Source: Bradyrhizobium barranii subsp. apii
Lineage (GTDB): Bacteria > Pseudomonadota > Alphaproteobacteria > Rhizobiales > Xanthobacteraceae
Length of the DNA stretch: 64,000 bases
Assembly (NCBI RefSeq): GCF_011516635.5
Contig: NZ_CP096255.1
Coordinates: 9,435,501 to 9,499,500, forward strand
Direction: 5' to 3'
Shown piece after piece: positions 8,510 through 18,848 of the stretch (position 1 is the first letter of the stretch; each line of letters starts with the position of its first letter). Below the pieces are notes generated by a model that ran no database searches, had not been told where the DNA came from, and saw only the letters and a program-made list of their open reading frames with translations. A program made the translations under genes and the position numbers.

Positions 8510-9440
8510 AGCCTGACTCAAAATTGCATTGCTGTTTTTATCGCTGCGATGCGCCTTGTCATGAGTTGGACAGAGGCGAGGAAGAGCCAGGCAGTTGCGC
8601 TTTCGATGGTTCGCTCGAAGTCCTTGGCCAATCTGCGGTTGCGGCCGAGCCAGGCGAAGGTTCGTTCGACCACCCAGCGGCGCGGAAGCACCTCGAAGCC
8701 CTGTGCGGCATCGGAGCGCTTGATGATCTCGACAGTCCACCGGCCGATCTTTTCCAGCACCGCCTTGAGCTTTTCGCCGGCATAGCCGCCATCGGCGAAG
8801 ATATGGCGCAGCCAGGGGAAGCGGTAGCGAATGCTGCACAGGACATCTGGCGTGCCGTCACGATCCTGGACGTCGGCAGCGTGAACGATCGCTCCGACCA
8901 GGAGCCCTTGGGTGTCGGTGACGATGTGGCGCTTTCGACCCTTGATCTTCTTTCCCGCGTCGTAGCCGCGAGGGCCGCCACTTTCCGTGGTCTTGACCGA
9001 TTGGCTGTCGATCACGCCGGCCGTCGGCGAGGCCTCCCGGCCGATCGCCTCGCGCGCCAGCATCAGGAGTGCGTGGTTGATCGATTGCCACAATCCGCTG
9101 TCGCGCCATTGGTAGAAATAGTACTGCACCGTGGTCATTGGTGGAAACAGAGTGGGCGGCAGCATGCGCCACGGCAATCCGCCGCGCAGCAGATAGAGTA
9201 CTGCCTCGACGATGTCGCGATAGCTCCATTTCGGGCGCCGCCCGCGCTTGGCCCGCACAGGAAGCAACCTCTCCAGCACGCCCCATTCCGCATCCGTCAA
9301 GTCGCTTGGCAAACGCAGCTCCTCTCGGGCAAACTGTGCCCGGGTGATATCAGTCCACATTCTCGATCCCTTTGATGCTTCGCAACACCTATGGAATCAG
9401 AACTCGCTGATATCACTCAACTTATTTTTCGGTCGGACAC
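8510..9440. mobile_element. IS5-family element inserted in IS701
   Basis: The ends are imperfect inverted repeats: GAGCCTGACTCAAAAT on the left and, reversed, GTGTCCGACCGAAAAA on the right. Both are flanked by TAA, giving a 3 bp TNA-type target duplication at 8507-8509 and 9441-9443 (CTAAG is shared on both sides). Size is about 931 bp. The element splits the IS701 transposase. Confidence 0.75.
8518..9360 (-). CDS. IS5-family transposase (IS1031-like, 280 aa)
   Basis: Intact DDE transposase. The N-terminus LTDAEWGVLERLLP and the block YRDIVEAVLYLLRGGLPWRML are typical of the shorter IS5-group proteins. Catalytic acids lie in VIDSQSVKTTE, FADGGYAGEKL and VERTFAWLGRNRRLAKDFE. Because ORF, ends and target duplication are all recognisable, this is probably one of the most recent insertions in this part of the window. 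Confidence 0.9.
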   Translation of the reverse strand: MWTDITRAQFAREELRLPSDLTDAEWGVLERLLPVRAKRGRRPKWSYRDIVEAVLYLLRGGLPWRMLPPTLFPPMTTVQYYFYQWRDSGLWQSINHALLMLAREAIGREASPTAGVIDSQSVKTTESGGPRGYDAGKKIKGRKRHIVTDTQGLLVGAIVHAADVQDRDGTPDVLCSIRYRFPWLRHIFADGGYAGEKLKAVLEKIGRWTVEIIKRSDAAQGFEVLPRRWVVERTFAWLGRNRRLAKDFERTIESATAWLFLASVQLMTRRIAAIKTAMQF

Positions 9441-10273
9441 TAAGGCAAAATCCTTGACCTTGACCGGTTGGTGCTTGGCATCACGGCGTAGCTGTTTGGT
9501 CGGCTGGCCGCGGCCCCGGACGTAAGGTTTGGGCGGCAAAGGCCCGGTGCCGGGCGCCCACACGGTGGTGTTCGACAGGATGCCAGCGACGTAGGGCAGC
9601 CCCAGCGCCGTGACGGCTGTGCGCAGATCGATGTGCGCGCCATAGCCCGCATCCATCAGCACGACGCGCGCGGCAAGCCCGCCGCACAGGCCGCGCGGAT
9701 CTGATCGAGCGCGATCTCCGGCTTGGTCTGAAAGCCGATCTTCTCGGGCACGCCTGCCTTCTGGCGGCGGGCAGTGTCAGAGGCCCAGCTCTCCGGCAAA
9801 TACAAGCGATAGGCCACCGGCAGGCTCGCATGAGCATTGGCCAGCGACAGCGACACCGCGACCTGGCAATTGTCCTGCTTGCCGAGCTGGCCGCAATACT
9901 GCCGGGCCACGCCCACCGAATGCGTGCCCTTCTTGGGAAAGCCCGTGTCGTCGATGATCCAGGCCTCGATCGGCCCATGCCGCTCGATCGCCGGCAGAAC
10001 CATCTGGCGAACTTTGGCCAGCACCCGCTCGTCCGACCAGCGCCCCTCACCGACAAAATGCAACAGAGACCGGTGCTGCGCCGCCGTTCGCTCTGGTGCC
10101 GTCACCGCAGCCATCGGCTCCACGCTCTTGCGCTCGCACGGCAGCATCAGGCCTTGACGGTAATCCCGCAATGGCTTGGCCCGGTCGGCGTGACCGATTG
10201 AAATGGACCCGCGGAGCGGGGCCGCTTGAGCCGGTTTGTTAGTTGGAAACTGACCGCTCCTGATTACTTCCTA

Positions 10274-11200
10274 TCACGCTGCCAGAGACACTGTCTGCTG
10301 CTGTTGCTGTGGGCATGCGGTCAACGCGTCAGCGTTGTCCACCATTCCACAGCCTTCGCGGCCTGCATCCGTTCGCGCCAGACCGCCATCGGCGTGCGAT
10401 AGCCGAGCGCCTGATGAAGGCGACGATCGTTGTAGAAGGCGATCAGCTCGCGATCCCTGCCTTGGCCTCGCGGCCGTCGGCATAGCCCTTGAGATAGATG
10501 TCCTCATGCTTTTAGCGACCGCCACAGCCGCTCGATGAAGACGTTGTCCATCCAACGACCGCGGCCATCCATGGAGATCTTGATCCCTGCGCCCGCCAAC
10601 GCGCCGGTGAAGGCCGCGCTGGTGAACTGGCTGCCTTGGTCGGTATTGAAAATCTCCGGCCTGCCGTACTTCGCCAGCGCCCCTTCCAGAGCCGCCACGC
10701 AGAACGAGACGTCGATCGTGTTCGATAATCGCCACGCCAGAACCGCACGGCTCGCCCAGTCGATGATGGCGACGAGATAAAGAAAAGCCACGGCCGATGG
10801 GCAGATACGTGATGTCGGCGGCCCACACCTGGTTCGGCCGGTCGATCGTCATGTTGCGCAGCAGATAAGGATAGATCTTGTGGCCCGGCGCCGGCTTCGT
10901 CGTGTTCGGCTTCGGTCCCAGCGCCGCGATGCCCATCTTGCGCATCAACCGCTGCACGCGCTTGCGATTGACCTGAAGCCCCTCAGCCTTCAGCATTGCG
11001 GTCATTCGCCGCGAGCCCAGGAACGGCCAGGCGATGAAGAGCTCGTCGATCCGCCGCATCAGGGCAAGGTCGTTGTCGTTGGCCGGCCGGGGCGGCCGGT
11101 AGACCCCGGAGCGCGCGATGCCAAGCAACAGGCATTGCCAACGGATCGACAGCGCCTTGTCCGCGCGATCGAGCATTCCTCGACGGTCCGGCGTGCTCAT
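10274..11200 (-). pseudogene. IS3-family OrfB, multiple frameshifts
   Basis: The N-terminal part is good OrfB sequence (SRRMTAMLKAEGLQVNRKRV, then DRPNQVWAADITYLPIGRGF). At about 10790 the frame shifts, and the catalytic core continues in another frame as LYLVAIIDWASRAVLAWRLS and FNTDQGSQFTSAAFTG, then ERLWRSLK near 10510. Further shifts before 10450 scatter the C-terminal blocks (HEDIYLKGYADGREAKAG, then LIAFYNDRR). At least three lesions make the protein non-functional unless programmed frameshifting is invoked, which is unlikely for this many. Confidence 0.8.
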
Positions 11201-11490
11201 CTTCCGGACCTCCGCGCTAAAAAATCGCGCTCGACCGTCAGTTGTCCAATCTTGGCGTGCAGCTTCTCGATCTCGCGTTCGCGCGTTTCCTCGCTCTCGC
11301 GCCCGACACCCGCATCAAAGGCCCGCGCCGCCTGGTCCAGCAGTTGCTTCTTCCAGGCATAGATCTGGTTCGGGTGAACCTCATAGCGCTGGGCCAGATC
11401 GGCCACCGTCGCCTGCTCCCGCACGGCTTCCAGCGCAATCTTTGCCTTCAGTGCCGCGTCGATCTTGCGTCTCGTCTTCGTCGTCATCAT
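11197..11490 (-). CDS. IS3-family OrfA
   Basis: 97-codon HTH protein of the IS3-family transposase pair. Visible features are a basic N-terminus, the helix-turn-helix TVADLAQRYEVHPNQIYAWK and the C-terminal leucine-zipper-like coiled coil (EKLHAKIGQLTVERDFLARR). It overlaps the start of orfB by 4 bp. OrfA itself is intact although its partner is broken. Confidence 0.85.
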   Translation of the reverse strand: MMTTKTRRKIDAALKAKIALEAVREQATVADLAQRYEVHPNQIYAWKKQLLDQAARAFDAGVGRESEETREREIEKLHAKIGQLTVERDFLARRSGR

Positions 11491-11560
11491 GCCCTCCGTC
11501 TATCAAACGGAGCGGCCCTTTTCCAACTAACCTCTGGTCCCAAAATCGGGGTCCATTTCA

Positions 11561-12451
11561 GCGAACCGACTTTTGATTGCAGGCGTGCTTTGCCATCGAG
11601 CTTCGAGCGTGCGCACGCAGATGCGTGAGCGGAGCGCGACCGCTATTGGTTACAGAGGCCGCACGCCTTTGCGGCCATAACCTGACGGCAGCGTCGCAAT
11701 ATGAAAGGAAGGCTATAATCCTAGGACGACATTGATGAATCCAATCCACCCACAGAGGCGCGTCGCCATCGCTGATGCCTTTGACTCCACTTTTCGGGGC
11801 TCAATTCTGGCGCATCACGCTTGTCATTTGCGGCCAGCTGAGCTGCAGCTCGCCATGACCGGATATCACCGCCTGATGCCTGCGGCGGCCGGCGCGATGT
11901 CGGCCGTTTTCAAGGTGCCATCAACAATGCAAGCTCCCATTACGTTTGATCGCACGAAGATCTTATTCTGCAGGGAACAATCTCGACAAAGCATGCAGTT
12001 TCGCGCAACTACCACGTGGTGGAGCAAAGAGCCGGGCCAATCGCCTGACACTTCCGCGCACGCGCAGCCAGCTGAACGCAGCATGCACGCATGGCGGCCC
12101 TTCTGTGTGAAAGCAGGCCTCCTGTTCGGTGGCTGCCAATGTTGTCGCAAACTCGCCATCGCGCAGGACCACAACGACTGCCCGCGCCCGATGGCTGCAC
12201 CGGTTTCCTTTATTCATTTTTGCGGGCGATTGCCGCGATCAGTGCAAGGCTTGAATCGGGCTGCACGAAGCAGGCATCTTTATTGCAGGCGTTACGATGG
12301 GCTTCGTCGTGACATGCTACATCCACATCTGGGGAATCGGCGCGCGACCCGGCCGCCTCAAGATAGACGGCGCGTAGGTTAGATGGAGAGCAGCGCGCGC
12401 AACCTGGCTGGCCGAAGCCTTCGGACAGATCGCGACCGAGATGGATCGGGG
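11561..12451. other. Non-coding stretch between IS3 and MFS gene
   Basis: Open frames exist on both strands, but their composition (many Arg, His, Cys and Trp, no domain-like blocks, no good ribosome-binding site) argues against real genes. No promoter or repeat was recognised. Confidence 0.4.
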
Positions 12452-13783
12452 ATGGCCAGTCAATTCGCTCCGGAGCATCGAAAGCCGATTCTCGTTGCGC
12501 CGGACGAAAGCCTGACCGGCAGCGTCGTGTTGGGCGCAACGATCGGCAATATTCTCGAATTTTACGACTTCGGGACCTATACCTTTTTCGCAATCCAGAT
12601 AGGTCAGGCGTTCTTCCCGGCGAGCGACCCGTTTGCCAGCCTCATGCTGTCGCTCGGGACGTTTGGCGCGGGTTTTGTAACCAGACCGATAGGGGCCATC
12701 GCGCTCGGCTCGTACTCGGATCGGGTCGGGCGCCGGCCCGCGATGACTGCCAGCTTTGCCATGATGAGCGCCGCGATCCTCGCGTTAGCTGTTACGCCAT
12801 CGTACGAGACGATAGGAATTGGCGCTCCGTTGCTGGCCATTTTCGCACGTTTGGTGCAGGGCTTCGCTCTGGGAGGTGAGGTCGGTCCGACTACTGCCTA
12901 TTTGATGGAAGCGGCCCCGGCCGAAGCCCGCGGTCTTGCTGTCTCGTTTCAGCCTGCCAGCCAACAGATAGCTGCAACCGCCGGAGCGCTGGTTGGAGAA
13001 ATACTCTCCCTCGCGATGACAAGTGAGGCACTGGACGCGTACGGTTGGCGGATCGCGTTCTTGCTCGGCGCCGGCACGCTGCCGTTCGGACTTTGGCTGC
13101 GGAGCGCCCTGCCGGAGACATTACACCGCCCGGAAGCTTCGGCTCCCGTCGTCGAGAGTGCGAAGAGATTGCGTGCCGTCCGCCGTATGGCGAGCTTGGG
13201 ACTCGTCATTTTGGCCAGTTGCACAATTTTTACCTACATCACGGAATATATGACCACCTATGCGCTGAATACCTTGCAAGTTTCTGCGCCTCTCGCCTTC
13301 GCCACCACGCTCGTCAGCAATGCAGTAGGAATTGGCGCCGCACTGCTGGGCGGTTGGCTTGCGGATCGTGCCGGACGCCGGCACATCATGATATGGCCGC
13401 AGGTCACCGCGCTGCTGATGACCTATCCGGTATTCTGGTGGATCGTAGAGAGCCGCAGTGCCATCGCACTTCTCGGAGGCCTCGGCGCGCTCACCTTCAT
13501 CGGAACGGTCCCGTATAGCGCCTTCTATGTGAGCATGGCCGAAGGTTTACCCAAGAACATCCGCGGCGGCGCCTTCGCGACGATTTACGCTTTTGCGATA
13601 GCGATCTTCGGTGGCACAGCTCAACCCATCGTCACCTGGTTGATCCACGTTACCGGGAACGCACTGGCTCCCGCCTGGTACATGCTTGTCGCTAGCGCGG
13701 CCGGATTCTGTGCCATGCTGATGATGCCCGAGACGGCACCGCCGAGAATTCAGAGCGCTGCGCATAAGCGAAGCCCGTCGTAG
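12452..13783 (+). CDS. MFS transporter, metabolite:H+ symporter (MHS) type
   Basis: Inner-membrane major facilitator of about 443 residues, related to the citrate/proline-betaine/shikimate symporter group. TM1 carries the family-like GNILEFYDFGTY. The loop 2-3 motif is GSYSDRVGRRPAM and the second-half copy is GGWLADRAGRRHIM. The motif RLVQGFALGGEVGPTTAYLME is typical of MHS proteins. About 12 hydrophobic segments are visible. ATG 12452 follows ATCGGGG; an in-frame ATG at 12383 would add 23 residues but has no obvious RBS. It stands alone. The substrate cannot be told from sequence. Confidence 0.8.
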   Translation: MASQFAPEHRKPILVAPDESLTGSVVLGATIGNILEFYDFGTYTFFAIQIGQAFFPASDPFASLMLSLGTFGAGFVTRPIGAIALGSYSDRVGRRPAMTASFAMMSAAILALAVTPSYETIGIGAPLLAIFARLVQGFALGGEVGPTTAYLMEAAPAEARGLAVSFQPASQQIAATAGALVGEILSLAMTSEALDAYGWRIAFLLGAGTLPFGLWLRSALPETLHRPEASAPVVESAKRLRAVRRMASLGLVILASCTIFTYITEYMTTYALNTLQVSAPLAFATTLVSNAVGIGAALLGGWLADRAGRRHIMIWPQVTALLMTYPVFWWIVESRSAIALLGGLGALTFIGTVPYSAFYVSMAEGLPKNIRGGAFATIYAFAIAIFGGTAQPIVTWLIHVTGNALAPAWYMLVASAAGFCAMLMMPETAPPRIQSAAHKRSPS

Positions 13784-14551
13784 CGCTGGACAACGTGATC
13801 ACGGGTCCCTTCCGCTCATATCGCGCTCCCCGTCAAATCTTTGGGGAAGAAAGTAGATCGGCCCGAGAGATAGGAATTGTCTTGATGAACCATTCGATTT
13901 TTGCAGGAGGGGCCGGTGTTAGGGCCGCGCCTTCTTGTTGGGGTCGGGTAGGCTTTCGAGTTTTTCGCTTTTTCCTACTGGATGGTCATCGGCATTGGAA
14001 CAAGCGATGGGCAATCCGCGTGATGATCGCTGCAACACGGCGGGTTTCTTGCTGCGCAGCGCTAGAGGCCCCCTTGCTAGCCAGAATAGGCTGCCTGTGC
14101 CCGACCAGTATCGAATCCATAGCTATGTTAATGAGATAGGCCTCAGACGCCCAGCCAGTTCCGACCCGCTCGCCTACGGGACGCAGACTGCAGCAAACCA
14201 GCGCTCGTCTGTTCTGCCGGCAAGACAAGCCCGAGCAAATCATTCCCTTCCAGAGCCGATGAAACAAGGCGGCACCACCACTGTTCGTCATCGGGAGTGC
14301 ATGAATTCTCCCAGACAGGCAAGCATGCGAGTTGCGCTGCCGTGGATGTCCGGCAATTCACCCTGGCAGAGGCCAATAGCTACCGCCCCTTTCTGATCGG
14401 TCGGCAACAATACCGAGCCTGTCGGAGAAGAGAATGACGCGGACCGCGCCACCAATTGTAGCCAACCAGCGCGATCAAGTCACCGCGGTCGGCGATCAGC
14501 GCCCCCTGCTTTAGCACCAATTCAGCGAAGCTCAATTGATTGTGAGCGTCA
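13784..14551. other. Non-coding stretch
   Basis: About 770 bp with no convincing gene on either strand. No tts box, nod box or repeat was recognised. Confidence 0.4.
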
Positions 14552-17500
14552 TCACTTGGCCAAGTGGGCATCAACAGCCCCGGCGTGTTCCAACTCAGCG
14601 GTGTTCTTGACGTGGACAGCATTCGCACCGGCGCGGTGATCGGACGCAATCGCGACATAGAGCGCCGGTAGCACGAAGAGCGTGAACAACGTTCCGATGG
14701 ACATGCCCGCGACGAGCACGAGCCCAATCGAGAAGCGGCTCGCGGCGCCAGCGCCCGTTGCGGTCAACAAAGGTAAGAGACCAGTGACCATCGCCGCCGT
14801 GGTCATCAAGATCGGACGAAGTCGAACGCGCGCCGCCATCTCGATAGCTGAGCGGCGGTCGAGCCTCTCCTTGAGCTGCAGCTCATTGGCAAACTCAACC
14901 ATTAAGATACCGTGCTTGGAAATCAGCCCGACCAGTGTCAACAGCCCAACCTGAGTGTAGATGTTCATCGTCGACAAGCCAAAGAATAGCGGGATCAAGG
15001 CCCCGACGACCGCCATCGGAACGCTGATCATGACGATGAGGGGATCGCGCAGGCTTTCGAACTGCGCCGCAAGCACCAGAAAAATGATGATGAGTGCAAA
15101 CGCAAAGGTGATGGCGAGTTGATTACCCTCGCGCACATATTGGCGAGCGTCGGCAAGGAAGTCGTGGCTAAAGCCTGCGGGCAGCATCTTTGCCTCCTCG
15201 TCCAGGTAGTCCACAGCCTGACCGATCGTGACACCAGGCATCGGTACAGCCTGGAAGGTCGCGGAGTTGAGCTGGTTGTAGTGGGTGAGCGTGTTCGGAT
15301 CGGTCGCAGTCTCGATGGAAACCACGGTCGACAGCGGCAGCATCGAGCCTCTCGCAGTCTTCACATAATAGCTTCCAAGTGATTCCGGCGTCAGGCGGTT
15401 TTCGCGCGCCAGTTGCGGGATCACCTGGTAGGAGCGCCCCTGCAAGTTGAAGCGGTTCACGTAGTTGCCGCCGAGCAGGGTCGCAAGCGCGCCACCGACG
15501 TTCTCCATGGTGATGCCGAGATCGCTTGCCTTGGATCGATCCACCTTGATTTGCACCACGGGCTGATTGAACTCAAGGTCAGAGTCACTGACCGCGAACA
15601 GACCGCTCTTGCGAGCGGCATCCTTCAGCTTCGACATCTGCTCATAGACGGACTGGAAACCTAGGGTCGAACTGATCACCATTTGCACCGGCAGGCCGCC
15701 CGAACCGCCCGGAAGAGGCGGCAAACCAAAGGCAAATGCGTTGATGCCTTCGATTTTGGACAGCTCGGCCTGAACGGACCACTTGAGCGCGATCGATGAT
15801 CTCTTACGCTCGTCCCAAGGCTTCAGCAACATGCCGGCCATGCCGCCCTGCGGCCCGCTGCTGCCGTTGAGCACGAAGCGCAAATCGGTCTCGGGAAACT
15901 TCTGGAACGCTTTGTCGAGCTTGGCGCCGTAATAATCGAAGTAATCGATATTGGCGTATTTCGGCGCTTTAGTCAGCGCGAATATGATGCCCTGATCCTC
16001 CTCAGGTGCAAGTTCCTTGGACGTATGCATGTAGAGGAAGCCCGCAAGGCCCAGCATGGTCAGCGCAAACAGCCCGGTAATCGGACCATAGTCGAGCGAG
16101 CGGTCGAGGTTGCGACCGTACCAGCGGGTCGTGGCGCCGAACGCGCGGTTCACAACCCTTGCAAACCGCCCCTCCTCAGAGTTCTTCAGGAAGACCGAAC
16201 ACATCATCGGCGACAGCGTCAACGCAATTGCGCCCGAAACGATGACCGAGCCCGCCAGCGTGAACGCAAATTCGCGGAACAGCGCGCCAGTGAGGCCGCC
16301 GATAAAGGCGATTGGCGCGTACACGGCGGCCAGCGTGATCGTCATGGAGACGACGGGACCGACGATTTCGCGCGCCCCCTGGGTCGCGGCCAGCGCGGGC
16401 GGCGCGCCTTGTTCCAGATGGCGATGAATATTCTCCACGACGACGATTGCATCGTCGACCACGAGACCAATCGCAAGCACCATCGCGAGAAGGGTCAGAA
16501 GATTGAATGAAAACCCCAGCGCCAGCATCATGCTGCAGACGCCAACAAGCGACAGCGGAATGGTAACTACGGGAATGATGACCGACCGAAACGAAGCCAG
16601 GAACAGGAAGATCACGACCACCACGATCAAGACGGCCTCGACCAGCGTCTTCCCCACCTCATCGATCGATGATTGAATGAACTTCGTGGAGTCGTAGGCC
16701 ACTTTCATCTTCAGCGAAGGCGGCAAGTTGCGCTCCATGTCTGGAAATAGCGTCCGTACGCCTCGTACGATGTTCAGTGGATTGCCTTGAGGGCTCGCCT
16801 GCACGCCGATGAAGACCGCGTGCTCGCCGTTCATGGAGACACTGGCGTCTGCGGTCTGCGCGGCAAGCTCGACCGTCGCAATGTCCTCCATGCGCACAAA
16901 TCCGCCGTCATTGGCCTTGACGATCATGCGCTTGAAGTCATCGACACCGCGCAGATCAGTGTTGGCCGTGATGTCGGAGATGGTGAGATAGCCCTTGACC
17001 TGACCGGCCGCGGCCTGGAAGTTGTTGGCGGCAATTGCAGCCGAAGCGTCCGCCGGCGACACGCCATGCCCCGTCATTTTCACAGGATCGAGCCATAGCC
17101 GCATCGCAAAACTCTGGCCGCCCAGGATGTCCGCCGCTGCGACCCCCTCTACAGTCGACATAACCGGCTGCACCACGCGTGAAAGATAGTCGGAGATCGC
17201 GCTGGCCGTCAGTTCCTCGCTGGAGAAAGCGATATACATGACAGCCGTGCTCTGACCGGCTGACTTGGTGACGACCGGATCGTTTGATTCCTTCGGAATT
17301 TGAGACTTGACCGAGTTGACCTTGGAGAGCACTTCGGTAAGCGCCTCGTTGGGATCGAAATTGAGCTTGATGTAGACCTGGATCGTCGAGCTACCGAGCA
17401 CCGATGAGGACGTGATGTAGTCGACGCCCTCGGCGGACGCCACTGCCTGCTCCAGGGGGGCCGTGATGAACCCCTGGATCATGTCGGCGGAGGCACCCGG

Positions 17501-17653
17501 GTAGGAGGTTGTGATATTGACGACCGTGTTTGACAGCTTCGGATACTGCCGGATCGGCAGAACGGCGGCCGCGCGAAGGCCGATCAATAGGATCAGCAGA
17601 CTGATGACGACTGATAACACGGGACGTTTGAGGAAAAGATCGGCAAATGCCAT
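14552..17653 (-). CDS. HAE1-type RND efflux pump, inner-membrane subunit
   Basis: 1033 codons, normal for AcrB/MexF-type proton-driven drug or hydrophobe exporters. TM1 (LFLKRPVLSVVISLLILLIG) is followed by the first periplasmic loop with YPGASADMIQGFITAPLEQA. The TM4 block has the paired aspartates of the proton relay (GLVVDDAIVVVENI). The second half repeats the fold, with QVGLLTLVGLISKHGILMVE. No frameshift is present. Notably there is no membrane-fusion or outer-membrane partner on either side: upstream lies decayed sequence. In rhizobia, RND pumps such as NolG or RagC occur in symbiotic regions, but I cannot tell which this is. Confidence 0.88.
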   Translation of the reverse strand: MAFADLFLKRPVLSVVISLLILLIGLRAAAVLPIRQYPKLSNTVVNITTSYPGASADMIQGFITAPLEQAVASAEGVDYITSSSVLGSSTIQVYIKLNFDPNEALTEVLSKVNSVKSQIPKESNDPVVTKSAGQSTAVMYIAFSSEELTASAISDYLSRVVQPVMSTVEGVAAADILGGQSFAMRLWLDPVKMTGHGVSPADASAAIAANNFQAAAGQVKGYLTISDITANTDLRGVDDFKRMIVKANDGGFVRMEDIATVELAAQTADASVSMNGEHAVFIGVQASPQGNPLNIVRGVRTLFPDMERNLPPSLKMKVAYDSTKFIQSSIDEVGKTLVEAVLIVVVVIFLFLASFRSVIIPVVTIPLSLVGVCSMMLALGFSFNLLTLLAMVLAIGLVVDDAIVVVENIHRHLEQGAPPALAATQGAREIVGPVVSMTITLAAVYAPIAFIGGLTGALFREFAFTLAGSVIVSGAIALTLSPMMCSVFLKNSEEGRFARVVNRAFGATTRWYGRNLDRSLDYGPITGLFALTMLGLAGFLYMHTSKELAPEEDQGIIFALTKAPKYANIDYFDYYGAKLDKAFQKFPETDLRFVLNGSSGPQGGMAGMLLKPWDERKRSSIALKWSVQAELSKIEGINAFAFGLPPLPGGSGGLPVQMVISSTLGFQSVYEQMSKLKDAARKSGLFAVSDSDLEFNQPVVQIKVDRSKASDLGITMENVGGALATLLGGNYVNRFNLQGRSYQVIPQLARENRLTPESLGSYYVKTARGSMLPLSTVVSIETATDPNTLTHYNQLNSATFQAVPMPGVTIGQAVDYLDEEAKMLPAGFSHDFLADARQYVREGNQLAITFAFALIIIFLVLAAQFESLRDPLIVMISVPMAVVGALIPLFFGLSTMNIYTQVGLLTLVGLISKHGILMVEFANELQLKERLDRRSAIEMAARVRLRPILMTTAAMVTGLLPLLTATGAGAASRFSIGLVLVAGMSIGTLFTLFVLPALYVAIASDHRAGANAVHVKNTAELEHAGAVDAHLAK

Positions 17654-18530
17654 CGAGGCTCTCGCATTCAGGAGGGTGACGCAAATTCGCTGGCACTGGC
17701 AAGTCGCGCTCCAGCTACGGTCATCAGCGCGGCTGACAGTGGCAAAGACCCGAGAAGGAAGCGGAATCGGCTGCTCTAACGGCTAGTTCCTTGGCAGAGG
17801 ATCCGATCCTCCACTTCTTCATCACCATTCCTTGGATGAATCTTTGCCCTTTTGATCGCTGATCGTAAGTATGGACACACCTCTTCAGGATAAAGACCCA
17901 TGTCATTCTGTGCGCAATCGGCCCGAGGTCCGACTCAGAATACGGAAGCGGGCTCACGCATTTCCATTCCGCTTCATCCTCACGCCTCAAGCAACGCCTT
18001 GCAGCAAGCGGATCAGTCGGCACTAACGGCTTCCGCGCCACTATCGAATGATCCAGCGGCGACGTCGAAAGTACAAACAACTCGACGAGTGACTCAACTC
18101 TACAAAGGCAAGCGCGCGATATAGAATGGGTTGCCAAACCTATACCAAGGTTTGTCGGCGCCTTACGCTGGCATGAGCCGCGCGAGACTTGCGACGCGCC
18201 CCCGGGGCCAAGATGGACCGGCGCACAAATGGATTCTAGAGATGCCCATGTTGGTCGCCGTGACGTCGGGCGGTTCCGGGTCGATGCGAACCTCGTCAAT
18301 CTCCGGCGAATATGGGGTCGCCCGCTTGCAGGCGATAACGCTCGGGCACGATGCGACCGGATGGAAGACGGCAAAGGCGGGCGACACGCACAGCGTCGGT
18401 CCCGCTTCGAGGCCAACCTGGATCGGTTTCCAGAAATTCGCGCCGAGTGCTGCCAGCTTCCGTACAGCATTGCGTTGGGCTTGATGCCGATATAAGAACG
18501 CCACGTTGCAGCGTCACGATTGCGGCCACC
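17654..18530. other. Decayed stretch upstream of the RND gene
   Basis: No membrane-fusion gene is found where one would be expected. One short forward frame, 17900-18124, has a Ser/Thr/Pro/Gln-rich composition (LTASAPLSNDPAATSKV) reminiscent of effector N-termini, but it has no tts box or domain. No other frame looks coding. Confidence 0.35.
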
Positions 18531-18848
18531 ATGATTCGTCACATCGCCTTCTTCACAGCCAACGATCAAGCCGGTATCGACCAGATCGTCGAAGGTCTGT
18601 CAGTTCTCACCGCAATCCCGTATGCACGCCGGCTCGGGATTGCGCGCAACCGCAAGAGCGATCAACTCGGCAATGAAGTCGACGTCGTGGTGTACGGTGA
18701 GTTCGACAGCGAGATGGATCTCGCTGCGTACAAAACGCACGATTTGTATCAAGAAGCGATCCGGTGCGTCCGGCCACTTCGGAACTGCGGTTTGCCGCTG
18801 ACTACGAACTGTCAGCAGATGTCTATTTCGCTGGAACGTCGGGGTTGA
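18531..18848 (+). CDS. Dabb (stress-responsive A/B barrel) domain protein, C-terminus frameshifted
   Basis: Small dimeric alpha/beta-barrel protein of the Dabb family. The N-terminal 80 residues fit well (MIRHIAFFTANDQAGIDQIV, then RNRKSDQLGNEVDVVVYGEF). Normal relatives end with RPLRELRFAADYE. Here the words ELRFAADYEL are present but in the next frame, starting at about 18783, so one base appears to be missing and the encoded tail (NCGLPLTTNCQQMS...) is foreign. The start ATG is the natural one for the family. Function in Bradyrhizobium is unknown. Confidence 0.65.
   Translation: MIRHIAFFTANDQAGIDQIVEGLSVLTAIPYARRLGIARNRKSDQLGNEVDVVVYGEFDSEMDLAAYKTHDLYQEAIRCVRPLRNCGLPLTTNCQQMSISLERRG

Larger units (their letters stand above)
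7900..10198 (-). pseudogene. IS701-family transposase, frameshifted and interrupted
   Basis: Reading leftward from 10198, the frame gives IS701 blocks GHADRAKPLRDY and GERKS-like CERKSVEPMAA, then WIIDDTGFPKKG. A one-base loss near 9660 shifts the frame before LMDAGYGAHIDLR. At 9440 an IS5-family element interrupts it. The C-terminal part resumes at 8506 (LSLPAKAWRTITWRKGSN, then LRWRIERDYQELKQEVGLGH) and shifts again near 8030 before HIPNSIATMRRRLADAIIKT, ending at 7900. The 5' end is cut by the IS3 element at 10199. It is therefore inactive several times over. Confidence 0.85.
10199..11560. mobile_element. IS3-family element
   Basis: The termini are exact inverted repeats: TGAAATGGACCC at 10199-10210 and GGGTCCATTTCA at 11549-11560. 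The element carries leftward orfA and a damaged orfB. No target duplication is visible: the left flank is IS701 and the right flank is unrelated, consistent with a later deletion or rearrangement. Confidence 0.85.

Noticed and set aside
11732..12382. 216-codon forward frame upstream of the MFS gene
   Set aside because: Composition rich in His, Arg, Cys and Trp, no domain, no ribosome-binding site; looks like chance in GC-rich DNA.
17724..18569. 281-codon minus-strand frame opposite the Dabb gene
   Set aside because: It is antisense to the Dabb gene, Arg/Ser/Pro-rich throughout and lacks any family-like block.
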